Source of the DNA: Mytilus trossulus
Taxonomy: Eukaryota; Mollusca; Bivalvia; Mytilida; Mytilidae
Reading direction: 5' to 3'
Assembly: GCF_036588685.1 (NCBI RefSeq)
Contig: NC_086382.1
Location: 4,935,001-4,999,000 of the forward strand
DNA: 64,000 nucleotides
Under the pieces are notes generated by a model. That model worked only from the letters and a program-made list of their open reading frames with translations, was not told where the DNA came from and searched no databases. Position numbers and translations under genes: made by a program. Positions 1 through 12,400 of the stretch are shown here, piece after piece; positions within the stretch are counted from its first letter, which is position 1, and every line of letters begins with the position of its first letter.

Positions 1-969
1 GCAAGGAAAGGGAACAGCCTTGGTATAATGTGAATAGTGTTAGGAACCTGTACAGCAAAGATGACCTGACATGGTATTTGATTCGTTCTGTCTGAGTCAA
101 CGTGAGATTGCGACTGATACACATTGCTTTTTCAAAAATAAGTCAAAGCGTGGCGAAAGATACCACAGGGACAGTCAAACTCATAGATCGAAATAAACTG
201 AGAACGCCATGGCTAAAAATGAAAAAAAGTAACAAATAAATTAAATATCCCTTTACTAAGACTAAAAAAAAATGTGGTACTCACTCAAGATGGACTCTAA
301 ATGGCATTTTCCTTAGAAAATAACTAATTGCGATACTCGAAAATATATGTACTATATATGAAAATAGTCGTGATTATAAAGATTTGTTAACTTTGTTACT
401 ATTGTCGATTAACATTAACTTCCTGACGATGTTAGATCCTTGAGCGAACATATTTTGCACTTACTTCATTGAGACAATCCTTTACATATTAGAACTCAGA
501 TTCCTCAGCAAAGAAAATATTATTTACTTTATATTGAACACTTCTATATTTAGCCGAAATTTATTGTAATTTTGTTACGTAGTGAAAATCAGATTTTTAT
601 TCTTAATGGAAAACGTGACAATATTTATAAGTACAATTTTAACTTCATCGGAGTGATCAAAATGACTGAAATTAAATAAAAGAAGATTACTACCACATTG
701 TAAATCATGAATCAGGTTGATTGATTTAACAAGTATAAGCTATGACAACAGTATGATCGTTCATGAGAACAAGATTTTATATATTTCATGCGTCAGTAGA
801 ACTTTCTAAATGTACCTTCATCAAATCCAAACATGTGTAAGCCAAATAAGTATAAGAATCGAAACAGTTGATTAGCTATTAATAAATAAAATAATAGCCA
901 TTCCATCTTAGATCAACTTTGCCTATGGGAATTGAAACCTTAGTTTCTTTATAAGTTTTTAATCAGAGT

Positions 970-1195
970 AAAATTGCGAATGGAAATGGGGAATGTGTCA
1001 AAGGGACAACAACCCGAATATTCGGCGGGATAACATGTTTTGTAATATCTCACCCTGACCATAAACCTCTGGCCAATGTAGAAAAAACGAAAACAACAAT
1101 ACGCACAGTTAAACTCATCTTAAATGAATCCCGCTTCCGATGTCAGAATAGGTAACAAAAGAAACTAAACGAAATGACAATAAAACAGAAACCGA
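970..1195 (+). repeat. Dispersed repeat family A, internally deleted copy
   Basis: It begins with the family A signature GAATGGAAATGGGGAATGTG and jumps to the later family A segment around CTGGCCAATGTAGAAAAA and CGATGTCAGAA. The middle, present in the copies at 26.7 and 36.9 kb, is missing. Confidence 0.65.
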
Positions 1196-1879
1196 CAATG
1201 TAAGAAGGGGTTGTTATAAACCAATTCAATTACGAAGTATTAAATGCTGAGCTGGTCATATCATCGGGAATACATAGTCCACTAACATCGGTATCGACCC
1301 AATGGTGTACAAAAATGAAATAACACTATAAATTTCATTCATCCAAATCGCTTCACTTCATCAAAACAGTTAGAGTTCAAATATGTGTACCGCATATGTG
1401 TATAGGAACTGAACAAAAGGTACCTAAAAATTAAAAATCTAAAGCCTACTGTGCCTGAGGGAGATGAAACCTGACCTTATATAATGCTATGAACAGCACG
1501 GTACAGGAATAAAATCTTCAAAATACGAGGCTTTTAATAATACTCAGTATTCCAATAGCACGTGTACATGCAAAGCATTGAAACCCAAATATCGAAAACA
1601 TTCTGCGATTGAAACTGTTGCCAAGGAGTAGAAATCCACAAATGTTTAAAAAAATTATGTATGTGCAGTAGATTGCTCATCTAGAGGAATATCAGCAATA
1701 CATCAGAAAACTATGTTAACAATGTGACATTGTTATCGTCTGCATCTACTATGAATTCCGATAACTTCAAAAATGTATGTATTGTTCGAAATTCTTAGTA
1801 TTTCATATCAAAGGAAGACTGCCTTAGCTGTTTGGAAATATGGTTGGTCCTTAATTCTGTTCAACTGCAAACCTTATTT

Positions 1880-1990
1880 AGCCTTAAAAACTTTTTTTAT
1901 TCGAGCGTCACTGATAAGTCGTCTGTAGACGAAATGCCCGTTTTGCGTACTCCGTTTTGATCCTGGCATCTTTGAGTTTAGTAAAAATTT
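1880..1990 (+). repeat. Dispersed repeat family E fragment
   Basis: Shares the core GAGCGTCACTGATAAGTC, then GTAGACGAAA, with copies near 20.3, 27.6, 28.4 and 41.1 kb. The core is worn here. Confidence 0.5.
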
Positions 1991-2254
1991 ACATAGTTAG
2001 TTTGAACAAAAGAGAAAATGCATGTATTCTTGATGTGATTTTTGTTTAAGGGACTTCATTTGTATGTAAACATAGAAAAGTTAAACATATTTGCTTGAAA
2101 ATAAATAAAAACAATTAACTATGCATGTGTAAAAAAGCATACTGTTAAAATATCAATACTATTAACTAGGGTTTGCAAGAACATATCACTGCCTAGATTG
2201 ATTGATTAATTTATTCTATTGTTAAACGCAACTCTAAGTGTTAATTTGTCATTT

Positions 2255-2447
2255 CGTAGCGGTCTTTTTTTGTGGTGGAAGAAGGAAAGATTTAGAAGAG
2301 AGCAACCGCCATTCGGAGGGAAATCCTAAGAATTAAGATTGTAGACGAGCGCATCTGCCACGTGCGACATTCGATCTCACAACCTCAATGTTATCAGGAA
2401 AATAATGCAGTAGTTCAACTACTTAGACCACTAGGCCATAGGGGCAA
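2255..2447 (-). mobile_element. tRNA-derived SINE
   Basis: Read on the minus strand it starts with a tRNA-like head at about 2445. An RNA polymerase III A box (TGGCCTAGTGG, 2428-2438) is followed about 50 nt later by a B-box-like GAGATCGAATGTC (2366-2378). The spacing suits a class II (Leu/Ser type, long variable arm) tRNA ancestor. The acceptor stem does not pair, so this is not a working tRNA. The body to the left, with GAGAGCAACCGCC, resembles a mussel SINE body I recognise. The extent of the body is approximate. Confidence 0.6.
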
Positions 2448-3759
2448 TAAGCTGCCTCGAAGTATTGTTGATTAATAAGTGTGGACATGTTTTGTTAAAA
2501 TAGTTAACCGAACTCCCCTCGATTAAATAAATGTTATTTTTTTTAGAATTTTTATAACAATAAAATGTGATATACCTATACACAGAAAAGTCAATGATTG
2601 TTTAATTTTATGAATAAAAAAAGACTACAGTTGAATGTCGCATTACAAAGATATGTTTTTAACAGGAAACCACATCGTTGATTTAAATTATGAGACAAAA
2701 ATATGTAAAAATACGTTTTAACATTAAAACTAAGAGTCAGCAACATATTAGCTTACTTTTTTGTATATAAATAGAGAACACATTTTAATGATGAACACAA
2801 ATTGTTATTTACAGGAAACCACATCTTCAATTTAAAGTACGAGACACAAATATAGAAACCGGAAGTCCTTACAAAATACGTTTCAACCTTTTCATTAAAT
2901 GTCAGCAACTCATCCTCATTAAGATGAACAACTTGATTAAAATTTAAAAAAAAAATCGGTTAAACATGTCACAAAATTAAACCTTTACGTCAAAACGTAG
3001 TATATGAAGTAATACATTCAAAAATAGAAATCAATTGTATCGTATTGAGTAATATTTTCAATTGAAATTTTGAAAATAGCAATGCTGATGTCAATAAAGT
3101 CTTTTGCCAGGGGGGAAATGGTGAGAAAAACGATTCTGATTTTAGAAACATAAGTGTAGGTGAAAATGATAATTTTTTAAATCTAATTGTAAATTATTTT
3201 AATACATTTACGTTTAATTTCATTCGAAATGAGAACATGATGTCTATCATCCTATTTCCATTTATAGCTATTATACTTTTGTTTTACATTTATCTTTTCA
3301 CCTCAACATTGTATTCAGATATAAATTTATCTCTTCAAATATTTTACACATACAATATTTGTTTTTGTTAAACGGACGTGTTCTGATCATCAAATCAACA
3401 ATCCTATCTTTATTTTGATCGATTACGATATACTAGTAAACGTTTTCGACTTAGATCCAAATGTAAGCTTTCCTTTTGTAGGGATAATCCAGGAAAAAAA
3501 TTGATGTGATAAAACACTTAAGAAGTTGATAGAATTGTAAAATAAATACAAAGAGATACACATACACGATCAAAGCGAAATATTATCATACGGTGCACGT
3601 GCAAGATTCCCCATAAGTGTAGGTCAGAAAGATATTTTTTTTAATTTAATTGTAAATTATTTTAATACATATCCTAGGAAAAGCCAGAGGCGTACACTAT
3701 ACCTTGATTGTGTTTTTTTTACTGGTGTTGTATGACTCTTTTGACTATATCTGTATATA

Positions 3760-3998
3760 CTCGTGTGTGTTTCTATGGTACTAACTTGCGAGAATAATTC
3801 ATTCAGTACCGTATACAATTTTATATTTCTATATCATATGGTATATAATGTATCTATAGTCTTTAGTTTTCTATGCCTTGTCTTCTGTACTATTATTTGT
3901 CTGTTTATCTTTTTATTTTTAGCCATGGCGTTGTCAGTTTATTTTCAATCTATGAATTTGACTGTCCCTCTGGTATCTTTCGCCTCTCTTCTATAACA
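3760..3998 (+). repeat. Retroelement 3' tail, family F
   Basis: Ends with CCATGGCGTTGTCAGTTT and GACTGTCCCTCTGGTATC, the same tail that follows the dead reverse transcriptase at 16.2-17.0 kb. No reverse-transcriptase sequence precedes it here, so it is a 5'-truncated or decayed copy. Confidence 0.6.
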
Positions 3999-4804
3999 GG
4001 ATACAAAAAAGGTCAAGCTACCGTTTAATATAACAAAACGGATACGTATATAGACATTTTCTTACTAAATAACAATTACGCGCAACGTGTTTAAGTCAAG
4101 TTTTTGGCATAACAATTATTGTTACATCATTTCTTGTTTCAGCAACTACGTGGTCACCAATGGTACAGTAATGACTATAAATAAATTCATGTCATTACTC
4201 GGTGTTTCTCATATGTCGAAGAACCACACAACCTATCGAAAAGAGTATAATTGACTTTCAATGTAGTATTTCCTGACCCATATTGATAATGATAGCCTTT
4301 TCATAGTTTTCACCTTTTTCTAACACTGCCTGAAATTCTATATACACAGCTAACAATTTTTTATATTCAGAAATATATTTGAATATGTAAAATATTAGTT
4401 TACTTTTTTTTTTGCTGTCTATAAATACTTAAGGTCACTAATTTTTCATTGAATACGAAATTAAAAAAAAATATCTAAAAATTTCATTTTTATCTGGATG
4501 TAAAAATATTTCATATTTTTTTTTACACCTTTTCATCCCTCAGTTTGGGAAAGTATGTTCAGTTGATACAGTATTTGTCGTCCAATCACACTGCTCAGAA
4601 ACATTGACCTACGAAGGGTACACAAAAGAGCAACCTAAATTCTGAAATGCAAATACTAACGTGCCACCTTAAGGATGTCCGTACTGTGATCAAATAATTA
4701 ACAACAATTCTCACCATAAATAGATTAGAGATACCAAAATCCCCTTTGTTACTAGAAAATTCAAACAGTGCAGTTATCTTATACTGCAATAAAAAGGATG
4801 AAAA

Positions 4805-4960
4805 TTAAAGGCAACAGTAGTATACCAATGTTCGAAATTCATAAATCGATTGAGAAAAAAAAACAAATCTGGGTTACAAACTAAAACTGTGGAAAACGCA
4901 TCAAATATAAGAGGAAAACAAAGACAGAAACACTAAAATGAAATACACACAGAAACAAAC
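4805..4960 (-). repeat. Dispersed repeat family C, reversed fragment
   Basis: Reverse complement of the family C end (GCAACAGTAGTATACC...) seen in + orientation at 10.3-10.4 and 41.3-41.7 kb. Confidence 0.55.
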
Positions 4961-5904
4961 TATAAAATAACAATGGCCATGTTCTTCACTAGGTTCAGGA
5001 CAATTTAAGAAAAATGGTGGTTTAACCTGGTTTTGTGGCTATCTAAACCTCCCTCTTTTCAGGCAATGTTAAATATAACATTAAAATGACAACATTACAT
5101 GACAGGACTAAGAAACATAAAAATAATAGCCATCAAAAGGTACCAGGTAAAATGAAAATGAGATTCAAATGCGAAACAAATCAAAAGACAAGTAAACGGA
5201 GAAATATAATTGTCTTAGATTTCTGTTTTAAAGTTATACATTTTTTAACAGATCATTCTAGCTTTAAGAATAAATAAAAATGATATTAGAATGTGGAACA
5301 AAACAAAAATGAAGTCAAAACAAAATGACAAAAAGCAGTTGCAAAATATCCCTGTATATCTTGAATTCACGTTTAATTTTTTTAAGAAGCGGAGCAATGA
5401 AAAACCTTCTTTTCTAAACTTCTCACAAAATTTTTCCATGTTGATGTGTAAAACGTCTTCATCGTTTCAGTAAACTGAGGTTTTGTATAAAAATTGGATT
5501 CAGAGATACATAGTCCATGTTTAAGGCAATGAAAAGCTTTCATGTGTGATGAAATATATTGTTTTCAACAAACAATCAAAATCTGAGAATGATATCATCA
5601 CAATACTGGACTTCATAATTGACAACGTATTGACGAGTTTTGAGAATTGATATCACAGCAGATACTCCTTATTACAATGGTTAGTTTATGTCAGCACTGC
5701 TTTCTTATTTGTTTTTCGCTCACATAAGAAGCAATAGTCACAGAGAAACTTCTTAAAGAGAAAACAGAAACATTATCAAGCAATGTTCATTAATTTCATT
5801 TAAAAATAATTATAATTATGAATGCTGTACCCTTTTTTTACATACAGTTTGTCTATTTGTTTTGTTCACAAATTGTTGTATATGATGGAATTTTATGCGA
5901 ATGA

Positions 5905-6110
5905 CATGCAATTGAAAGGTTTAGCTAGCTATTAAACCAGGTTTCATCTATCATTTTCTACGTAAGGGAATGCCAGAACCAAGTAAGGAATATGACAGTT
6001 GGTGTTTTTTCATTCGTTTTATGTGTTTGAGCTTTTGATTTCGCCTTTTAATAGGTTTTTTTCTATTTGAATCTTCCTTGGAGTTCAGTACTATAATTAT
6101 CTTACTTTTC
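5905..6110 (-). repeat. Dispersed repeat family D, reversed copy
   Basis: Reverse complement of the family D consensus. It contains TTTAGCTAGCTATTAAACC, CATTTTCTACGTAAGGGAAT and GAATATGACAGTTGG. Full-length + copies are at 24.8-25.0 and 13.6-13.8 kb. Confidence 0.6.
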
Positions 6111-7769
6111 CATGATAGAGTTTGGATTCAATTACTGTATGTAGAAAAACGATGTTAACCTAATAGACCGACAGGCTTCTCTCTTAAATAGGGTTCATGT
6201 GATTGTCTTTTGTGTCGTTTGTATATCTCAATAGTATCACTATTAATAATATTGATAAAATAAAAAAAGACTTGCAATTTTGTACTCTTAGACGTGTGTT
6301 TTGTCTACAAAAGACTCATCAGGGACGCATGCATCGAAAACAGTGTTAAAAAGCAAAATATAGGACGTCGTTGAAGAACATTAATTCTGACAAATATTTC
6401 CAAAATGAAGCTAAGGTACTTATTCCTGGGATGGACTATCCTTATAATTTCGAACAATAAAAATTTTGAAATAGATTTTTGTTGCATTCGAATACCCTAC
6501 TTATTTCTGTTAAAAGTACTTTCTGGTTAAGTATTGTACAACAATCCATTGTGTGTTTTACCCTTTAAATAATTAGTCTGTTGAAATTCAAGGATAAATC
6601 TATTTCATATGGCGCATAATGAAATTACGTGCTAAAACGAGAACACTAAGTGATGTATTAACTGCAACAAACATTCCATGTTTAATGGGTATTTATTGCA
6701 GTTAAGTATGTGTTTGTGAATTTCATTTTTTAACCACAAACATTGCTTAACTGTGAACGTGATCTTTGTCTCGCTAAACGTTTAAAATTTTCATTAGAAG
6801 CGTTAATACATGTTAATATATTGTAACATGTGAACGTGAGATATGTCTCATCGGACCATATCTATAACTATAAGTGTTTTCGTACCGTATGATATAAACA
6901 CTTAAAAACCTTTTACTTGGTATATATTTTATGTTGTAAAACAACAAAACTTGTGTTTGCGGAAAATATATTTATGGATAATATTATCATGTTATTCGGT
7001 TTATTAAGCATGTATTAACAATTTAATTCGGCGAGCTGTAACCTATCTTCGGAGAATATTCATAATCTGTTATGGTTTATAAATTTTTGTTCAACCCAAA
7101 AGGTCACTTTAAAGTATGTTTCCATTCTATGTAAGTGTACACTGGGTAACCTAAGAAATTGCTCCTGTTCAAATACAAATGTACAAATGAATTACGTTAT
7201 CATAATGCCAGAGTTTTACTAACTTATAGCACCACTAATTCAAGCCCGGTCGGAAAGAAAATACAAGCCAGTAGTACATATTTTAAACAAAATAGTTCCT
7301 ACGCATAGCTGTATCTTTGTCAACAGATGGAACAATTGAGTTGTGTTGGTATCTACTGATATCTTGGGGACTTGGGATCACTGTAGAACCCTTGTTGAAA
7401 GGTTTTTTGAATAATAAAGAAGAACATGAAATTTAAATTGGAGGGCACATTTGATCTGTTGTACAGATCTGAAGTACCTGTTTTGTATTATCAAACTTTC
7501 GGAAACCAATACGCTCTAACATACAATTAAAGATGTGTGGAATTTTTCAGCACACGATAGGATAAGGTATATATTTGTCATGAAATAACTGCCACCTTAT
7601 TTTAACTAAAGATAAACTAGCCATTACTGCTTGAAATTGCAGAATTTAACATAGAAAGCAATGGGGCTATGCATGTTGTACACATTACAAAATAAAATCC
7701 GTTACCCTTAATATTCAATGTTACATTATCTGAATAAACAAATCATGAAGTTTGTTCTTACAAGCGTGA

Positions 7770-7965
7770 CACATTGGGTGGCACATGTGAAGCAGGATCT
7801 TCTCATTTATCCGAAACACCTGGTTTTGGTGGTGTTCATGTTGCTCAGTCTTTATTTTTCTATTGTGTGTGTTGTATACTGTTATATGCCCTTTTGTCCA
7901 TTTTACTTTATGTGATGGCGGTCTCAGTATGTCATCACCTTATGGGTTTAGTATCTTCCACCTTT
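7770..7965 (+). repeat. Retroelement 3' tail, family F
   Basis: Carries GTGGCACATGTGAAGCAGGA, GGTGGTGTTCATGTTGCTC and GATGGCGGTCTCAGT, matching the tail at 16.79-17.01 kb. The two overlapping 65-codon frames here lie inside this repeat and are not genes. Confidence 0.55.
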
Positions 7966-8149
7966 AGTTAACACTATAAACTATATTATAGGAATCGTTT
8001 ATTCTATATATCATCTCCATAGTAAATTGTATACCTATAACGTATTATCTAAATCACATTCGGGGTTTCAGACACAAATAAGGATAAGGCCATGCTTTCG
8101 TTGAAATTGGTGGTAATTCAGTGACAAATGTAGCATACAAATGTCAAGC

Positions 8150-8345
8150 CATAGAAAAGACAAACATATCAAATAACAAGTGTTCAATTGGCATGCAAAA
8201 ACATGAAAAGTAAAATAGCAAAAATAGAAGGAAAACGGAAAGTCCTTTATCAAATTGCAAAAATAAAGCGCAAATACAAAACTCGAATTGAAAACAACTG
8301 TCATAAACCCGACTTGGTACAGGCATTTCCTTGTAGAAAATGATG
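8150..8345 (+). repeat. Dispersed repeat family D
   Basis: Contains CAACTGTCATAAACCC, GGTACAGGCATTTCCTTGTA and the GATGCATTAAACCTTATTGT end. It is somewhat diverged from the copy at 24.8 kb. Confidence 0.5.
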
Positions 8346-9365
8346 CATTAAACCTTATTGTATAGCAAGCTTATCCCCTATGTTTTAATGAAAGTCGCAT
8401 GGCATTTTAACATTTTTAAATTATTGATCGGTTTTAATTATTTTGTTCGCTTTAGTTCAAAAGGATAAGATTGATGATTCGGTGTAAAGATGAAAGAAAA
8501 TATTAACACCAAGATACATTACGTGAGCCGTGAAATACCTTCATCTGGTATGCTAGAGACTTCACGTTTGGAAAGTTAAATATTTGTTTGCAAGTAAGTA
8601 AGTAACCAATGTATACATAATGTACTGGTTTAGATAATAATAATACGTTTTAAGATAAACTACATTTTATCTATCCAAGCCAGCTAAAATCTATAATTAA
8701 TCAATAACAAGGTTGTCTGATGTGATACATCTATCGAAAGACCCTTGAAATGTGGTGACAAACGTGACAACTTTGTCTCAAAACATCAACTTCATTGAGA
8801 GAGCAAAATCACTGCTCAGTCATGATATGTCATAATGATCATACTTAACTAAAAACATCACTACAAATGTCACACTGTTTCAATCACATGATGGTCGACC
8901 GATATCATGTGAGTTTGTCACAACAATTCCTGAATGCTTCTTGCTCTACACCACATTCGTCTAAGCATAAGGCTTTAAGCAATATGAAAGTTATTATCGG
9001 AAGGTTAAGCTATCGTGCATCATGTTATGACCTCCGGTTATTTGTTGGTTCGTTCTGCTCAGTCTAGTTTTCTATGTTTTGTATACTGTTGTTTGTCTTT
9101 TGGTTGTGTTTTCAATTTTGCCAGGGCTTTGTCAGTTTGTTTTTGACTTAAGAGTTTTTGAAATTACTTAGCTAAAATCATCAACCTGGACCATAGACTA
9201 CAACTTATTTAACAGTTGACCATCATCACTTGAAGTAGCTTAATTTTCAATATTCGGAAACTGTAAGTGAAATTCGATTTGTTTTCAGAAAAAAAACTGA
9301 AGAGAAACTCGCATCTTTAGTATCTTGCTTGATTTTATTTTGTTATGAATTTGACGAGTATGAAT

Positions 9366-9402
9366 AAAATTGAGAATGGAAATGGGGAATATGTCAAGGT
9401 TT
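9366..9402 (+). repeat. Dispersed repeat family A, tip only
   Basis: Only the first ~35 bases of family A (ATTGAGAATGGAAATGGGGA) are present, directly next to the start of segmental duplication I copy 2. Confidence 0.55.
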
Positions 9403-9674
9403 TAAGTGCATTCAATCAATTAGTAGTATGTGTTAAAAGTACTTTCTGATTTAAATGTAATATATATAACAATACATGGTCTGTTACCCTTTAAATAATT
9501 AGTCTGTTAACATTGAAGGATAAATCTTTCCTTGTATTGCGTTTAACGAAATAACATTCTACGCCGAAAAAAGTATGCAATGTATTCATAGCAAAATATT
9601 CAAGTTTCAATGGGTATTCATTCATTGAAGTTAGTAGTTAAAATATGTTTGGGAGCTTCGTTATCTAACCACAA

Positions 9675-9850
9675 AAATTGCGAACGTGAGCTTTGTCCCA
9701 CCAAACGTATACATATTTCTTTCAGAGTGTCATTGTTCATTTATATATTGTGAGAGGACAACGTGAGCTACGTCCCGTCACACTTTAACATATTTCTAAT
9801 GGAGCGTTTTTCATACTTCTTCATAGTGTGAACGTGAGCCATGTCCTGAC
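9675..9850 (+). repeat. Three ~75-bp repeats with a GAACGTGAGC core
   Basis: The core GAACGTGAGCTTTGTCCC recurs at about 9681, 9756 and 9830, spaced 70-77 bp. Matching pairs occur at 6753 and 6830 in segmental duplication I copy 1 and a single unit lies at about 10,700. The stretches between cores are AT-rich. Confidence 0.65.
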
Positions 9851-10261
9851 TGAGATAAAGATATTTGTTTAATGATCGTTAATACATAGAGATTAATACA
9901 TGGCCATGTATAAATCTTTATCATATACTTCCGACAAGTTTTGTTTGTAAGGCAAATAAACAAATGAAATAACTACAACAGTCAAAACTTTTTAAAGAAG
10001 TTAAATCATGAATCCAACAAATACACTACTATTGTCCAACAATAGCATCACACCCTTCATATATATTGATGGTACAATTTTCTATAGAGGCATTTTGAAG
10101 TATTGAAAATTTGGCAGCTGGAAGCATGGAGGAAGTATTTACAGTATTATGATCATTATAACTATATGTTGTACCATATGAGATTATTCATAATTGTCAT
10201 TGGCATTTGTTATCAAGTATCAATTGTAAACTAGCATCATTTTGAAAATCGATAAATCATT

Positions 10262-10437
10262 GGATTTTGTCTAATACTTGGTCCGTTTCTGTGTGTGTTA
10301 AATTTTAATGTTGTGTCGTTGTTCTCCTCCTATATTTAATGCGTTTCCCTCAGGTTTTGTTTGTTACCCCGATTTTGTTTTTTGTCCATAGATTTACGAG
10401 TTTTGAACAGCGGTATACTACTGTTGCCTTTATTTAG
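10262..10437 (+). repeat. Dispersed repeat family C fragment
   Basis: Closely matches 41.53-41.71 kb: CCCCGATTTTGTTTTTTGTC then GAGTTTTGAACAGCGGTATA, ending TACTGTTGCCTTTATTTA. Confidence 0.7.
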
Positions 10438-11044
10438 CCATGAAAACATCTGGGTTTTTTTAATAACAGCTGGTTCTGTTCAAAAGGATTTACCATTGGA
10501 CGTAATAAACCTTATCGCTATTTGCCCGCCATAACTGGACATCACAAACATTCCCGTAAAAGTGTGACGTCATAATAAAAAATATCTGATGTCACATTGT
10601 AAAAGTAAATATACGATACTGGAAATAATACCGTTCATTAAACATATGCAAAAGCTATCATATTAATGCTAAGTATACCATAAATGATATATATTGTAAC
10701 CTGTCATTGTGAGCAATGTCTTATCAGTCCATATCTTTAACATTGTTTATTTTTGTTATATATATTTACTTACTTGTATATCTTTTAAAGCTATATAATG
10801 TTATCAAACAAATATATAAACAATTCAACTGAGCGGACTGGTTTTTTTTCACCGAATAAGTATATATGGTATTGTTAACAATTAACTGTTTAATGGAAAA
10901 TTCATATTATCCCATATTTGCATTCTGTTGAATTTTTCATATTTATAATTCAATTAAAAATACCAACCACCTTGCATTACTTTGCGCAAACCCGGCGTCT
11001 TCACTAAGGAAAAAGTTTAAAATCAGAATATTCAAAGTTAACCC

Positions 11045-11220
11045 GCAGCATATGAGATCACTGTTTTGGTGCGATTCGCGTTTCTTAGTCTTATGATGTA
11101 AGTTGTGTGTTGTATGTCGTTGTTTATCTTTTGGTCAGTTTTAGATTTTTTTTTATGGCTTTGTCACTTTTACATCGACTAATGATATCCCTTTGGTATC
11201 TCCTGCCTTTTTGTTACACT
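11045..11220 (+). repeat. Retroelement 3' tail, family F
   Basis: Contains GTTTTGGTGCGATTCGCG, ATGTCGTTGTTTATCTTTTG, TATGGCTTTGTCACTTTT and CCCTTTGGTATCTCCTGCC, a diverged version of the tail at 16.79-17.01 kb. Confidence 0.5.
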
Positions 11221-11594
11221 ATGAACTGATCAGAAAAAAATTATTCTACATATATACTTATCTAAAATTATTTATAATAAATTTTCTACTCGATCACCTT
11301 CGGGCTTTCTGTTACTAAATTTCTAAGAAAAATCAGTGAACGGTAGCAAAAGTAGTCAAAATGAAGATAAGCTCATAAAAAAATCCGTTCACAGGAATAA
11401 ATGTCAATTTAACATTTGTTAATTTCGTGCTGGTATGTAAAGTATTTTGTTCACTTTATCTCAATAAGATAAAGATTGATGATCGAATGTAAACATGAAA
11501 AAATAAAATTTCCCGCTGATTGAATCATCACGTCCATCAAGAATTACCTTCATCGGATAAACTCGAGACCAAACCTTTTGAAAATAGCATAAAT

Positions 11595-11852
11595 TCAGTG
11601 GTTGTCGTTTGTTTATGTGTTACATATTTGTGTTTAGTTCATTTTTCTACATAAATAAGGCCGTTAGTTTCCTCGTTCGAATTGTTTTACATTGTCTTAT
11701 CGGGGCCTTTTATAGCTGACTATGCGGTATGGGCTTTGCTCATTGTTGAAAGCCGTACGGTGACCTATAGTTGTTAATGTCTATGTCATTTTGGTCTTTT
11801 GTGGATAGTTGTCTCATTGGCAATCATACCGGCACATCTTCTTTTTTATATT
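11595..11852 (+). repeat. Dispersed repeat family B, near full length
   Basis: Best copy in the window of a mussel repeat that I recognise. It runs from GTGGTTGTCGTTTGTTTATG through GACTATGCGGTATGGGCTTT and GGTGACCTATAGTTGTTAAT to GTTGTCTCATTGGCAATCAT and CTTCTTTTTTATA. No coding capacity was seen. Its class is unresolved; it could be a SINE-like or MITE-like element. Confidence 0.7.
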
Positions 11853-12129
11853 ATGTATGACACCGTTAGACAATTAATAAGGATACAATCTATTGACAAT
11901 GTACTGTTTGAGATAGAAATAAGTTAATCTACCGTAAAAATATCACTGAGCTAAAGTCTAGAAACAACTTTAACAACAAGGTTCTCTGATATGATACATC
12001 TATATTAAAAAAATCGAAGGGACTTTTATTCTTTACAAGCGTGACAATATTTTTTCCAGAACAACGAATTCCTTAAGAAGATAAAATCAGTGTAATAAAA
12101 ATCAGTGTAACCGTAGCTGTTCAATCATC

Positions 12130-12400
12130 ACCTGTACCAAGTCAGGAATATGACAGTTCTTGTCCATTCGTTTTTGATACGTTTTGAAATTTGATTTTGC
12201 CATCTGATTATGGACTTTCCGAATTGATTTTCCTTTAAGTTCAGTATTTTTTTTATTTTACTTTTTATCATATATTAATGCCTGCACCACTTCAGGAATA
12301 TAACAGTTGGTTTTTTTCGTTCGTTTCGTTAAATAGTAAAGTTTTGTTTGATCAGTTTTTATCAACTTCTCCTTTTTCGAATTTACCTTTGATTTCGGTA
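12130..12400 (-). repeat. Two reversed family D fragments, side by side
   Basis: Two pieces (about 12,130-12,260 and 12,285-12,400) both begin with the reversed end CTGTACCAAGTCAGGAATAT or CTGCACCACTTCAGGAATAT. They are separate insertions or a local duplication. A third reversed piece is at about 12,900-13,020. Confidence 0.5.

Larger units (their letters stand above)
1..2254. other. Non-coding stretch, decayed repeats
   Basis: No supported gene. It contains an internally deleted copy of dispersed family A (about 970-1195) that splits two diverged copies of a ~150-bp segment (about 805-960 and 1340-1490), and a family E fragment at about 1880-1990. The rest is AT-rich unique-looking sequence. 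Confidence 0.5.
2448..6480. other. Non-coding stretch, decayed repeats
   Basis: AT-rich. It holds a family F tail (3760-3998), a reversed family C piece (4805-4960), a family D piece (4975-5060) and a reversed family D copy (5905-6110). Short overlapping open frames at 5086-5473 lack any recognisable protein and fall in AT-rich DNA; I do not accept them as genes. Confidence 0.5.
6490..8950. repeat. Segmental duplication I, copy 1
   Basis: Blocks along this stretch recur in the same order at 9.43-12.51 kb: ATAATTAGTCTGTTGA (about 6570), the GTGAACGTGA short repeats (6753, 6830), the CATTCGGGGTTTC block (about 8057), TTGATGATTCGG (about 8471), AACAAGGTTGTCTGATGTGA (about 8707) and CACATGATGGTCGACCGATA (about 8884). 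Similarity is patchy and interrupted by insertions (a family F tail at 7770-7965, family D at 8150-8345). No shared open frame links the copies, so the duplicated DNA looks non-coding. Confidence 0.6.
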
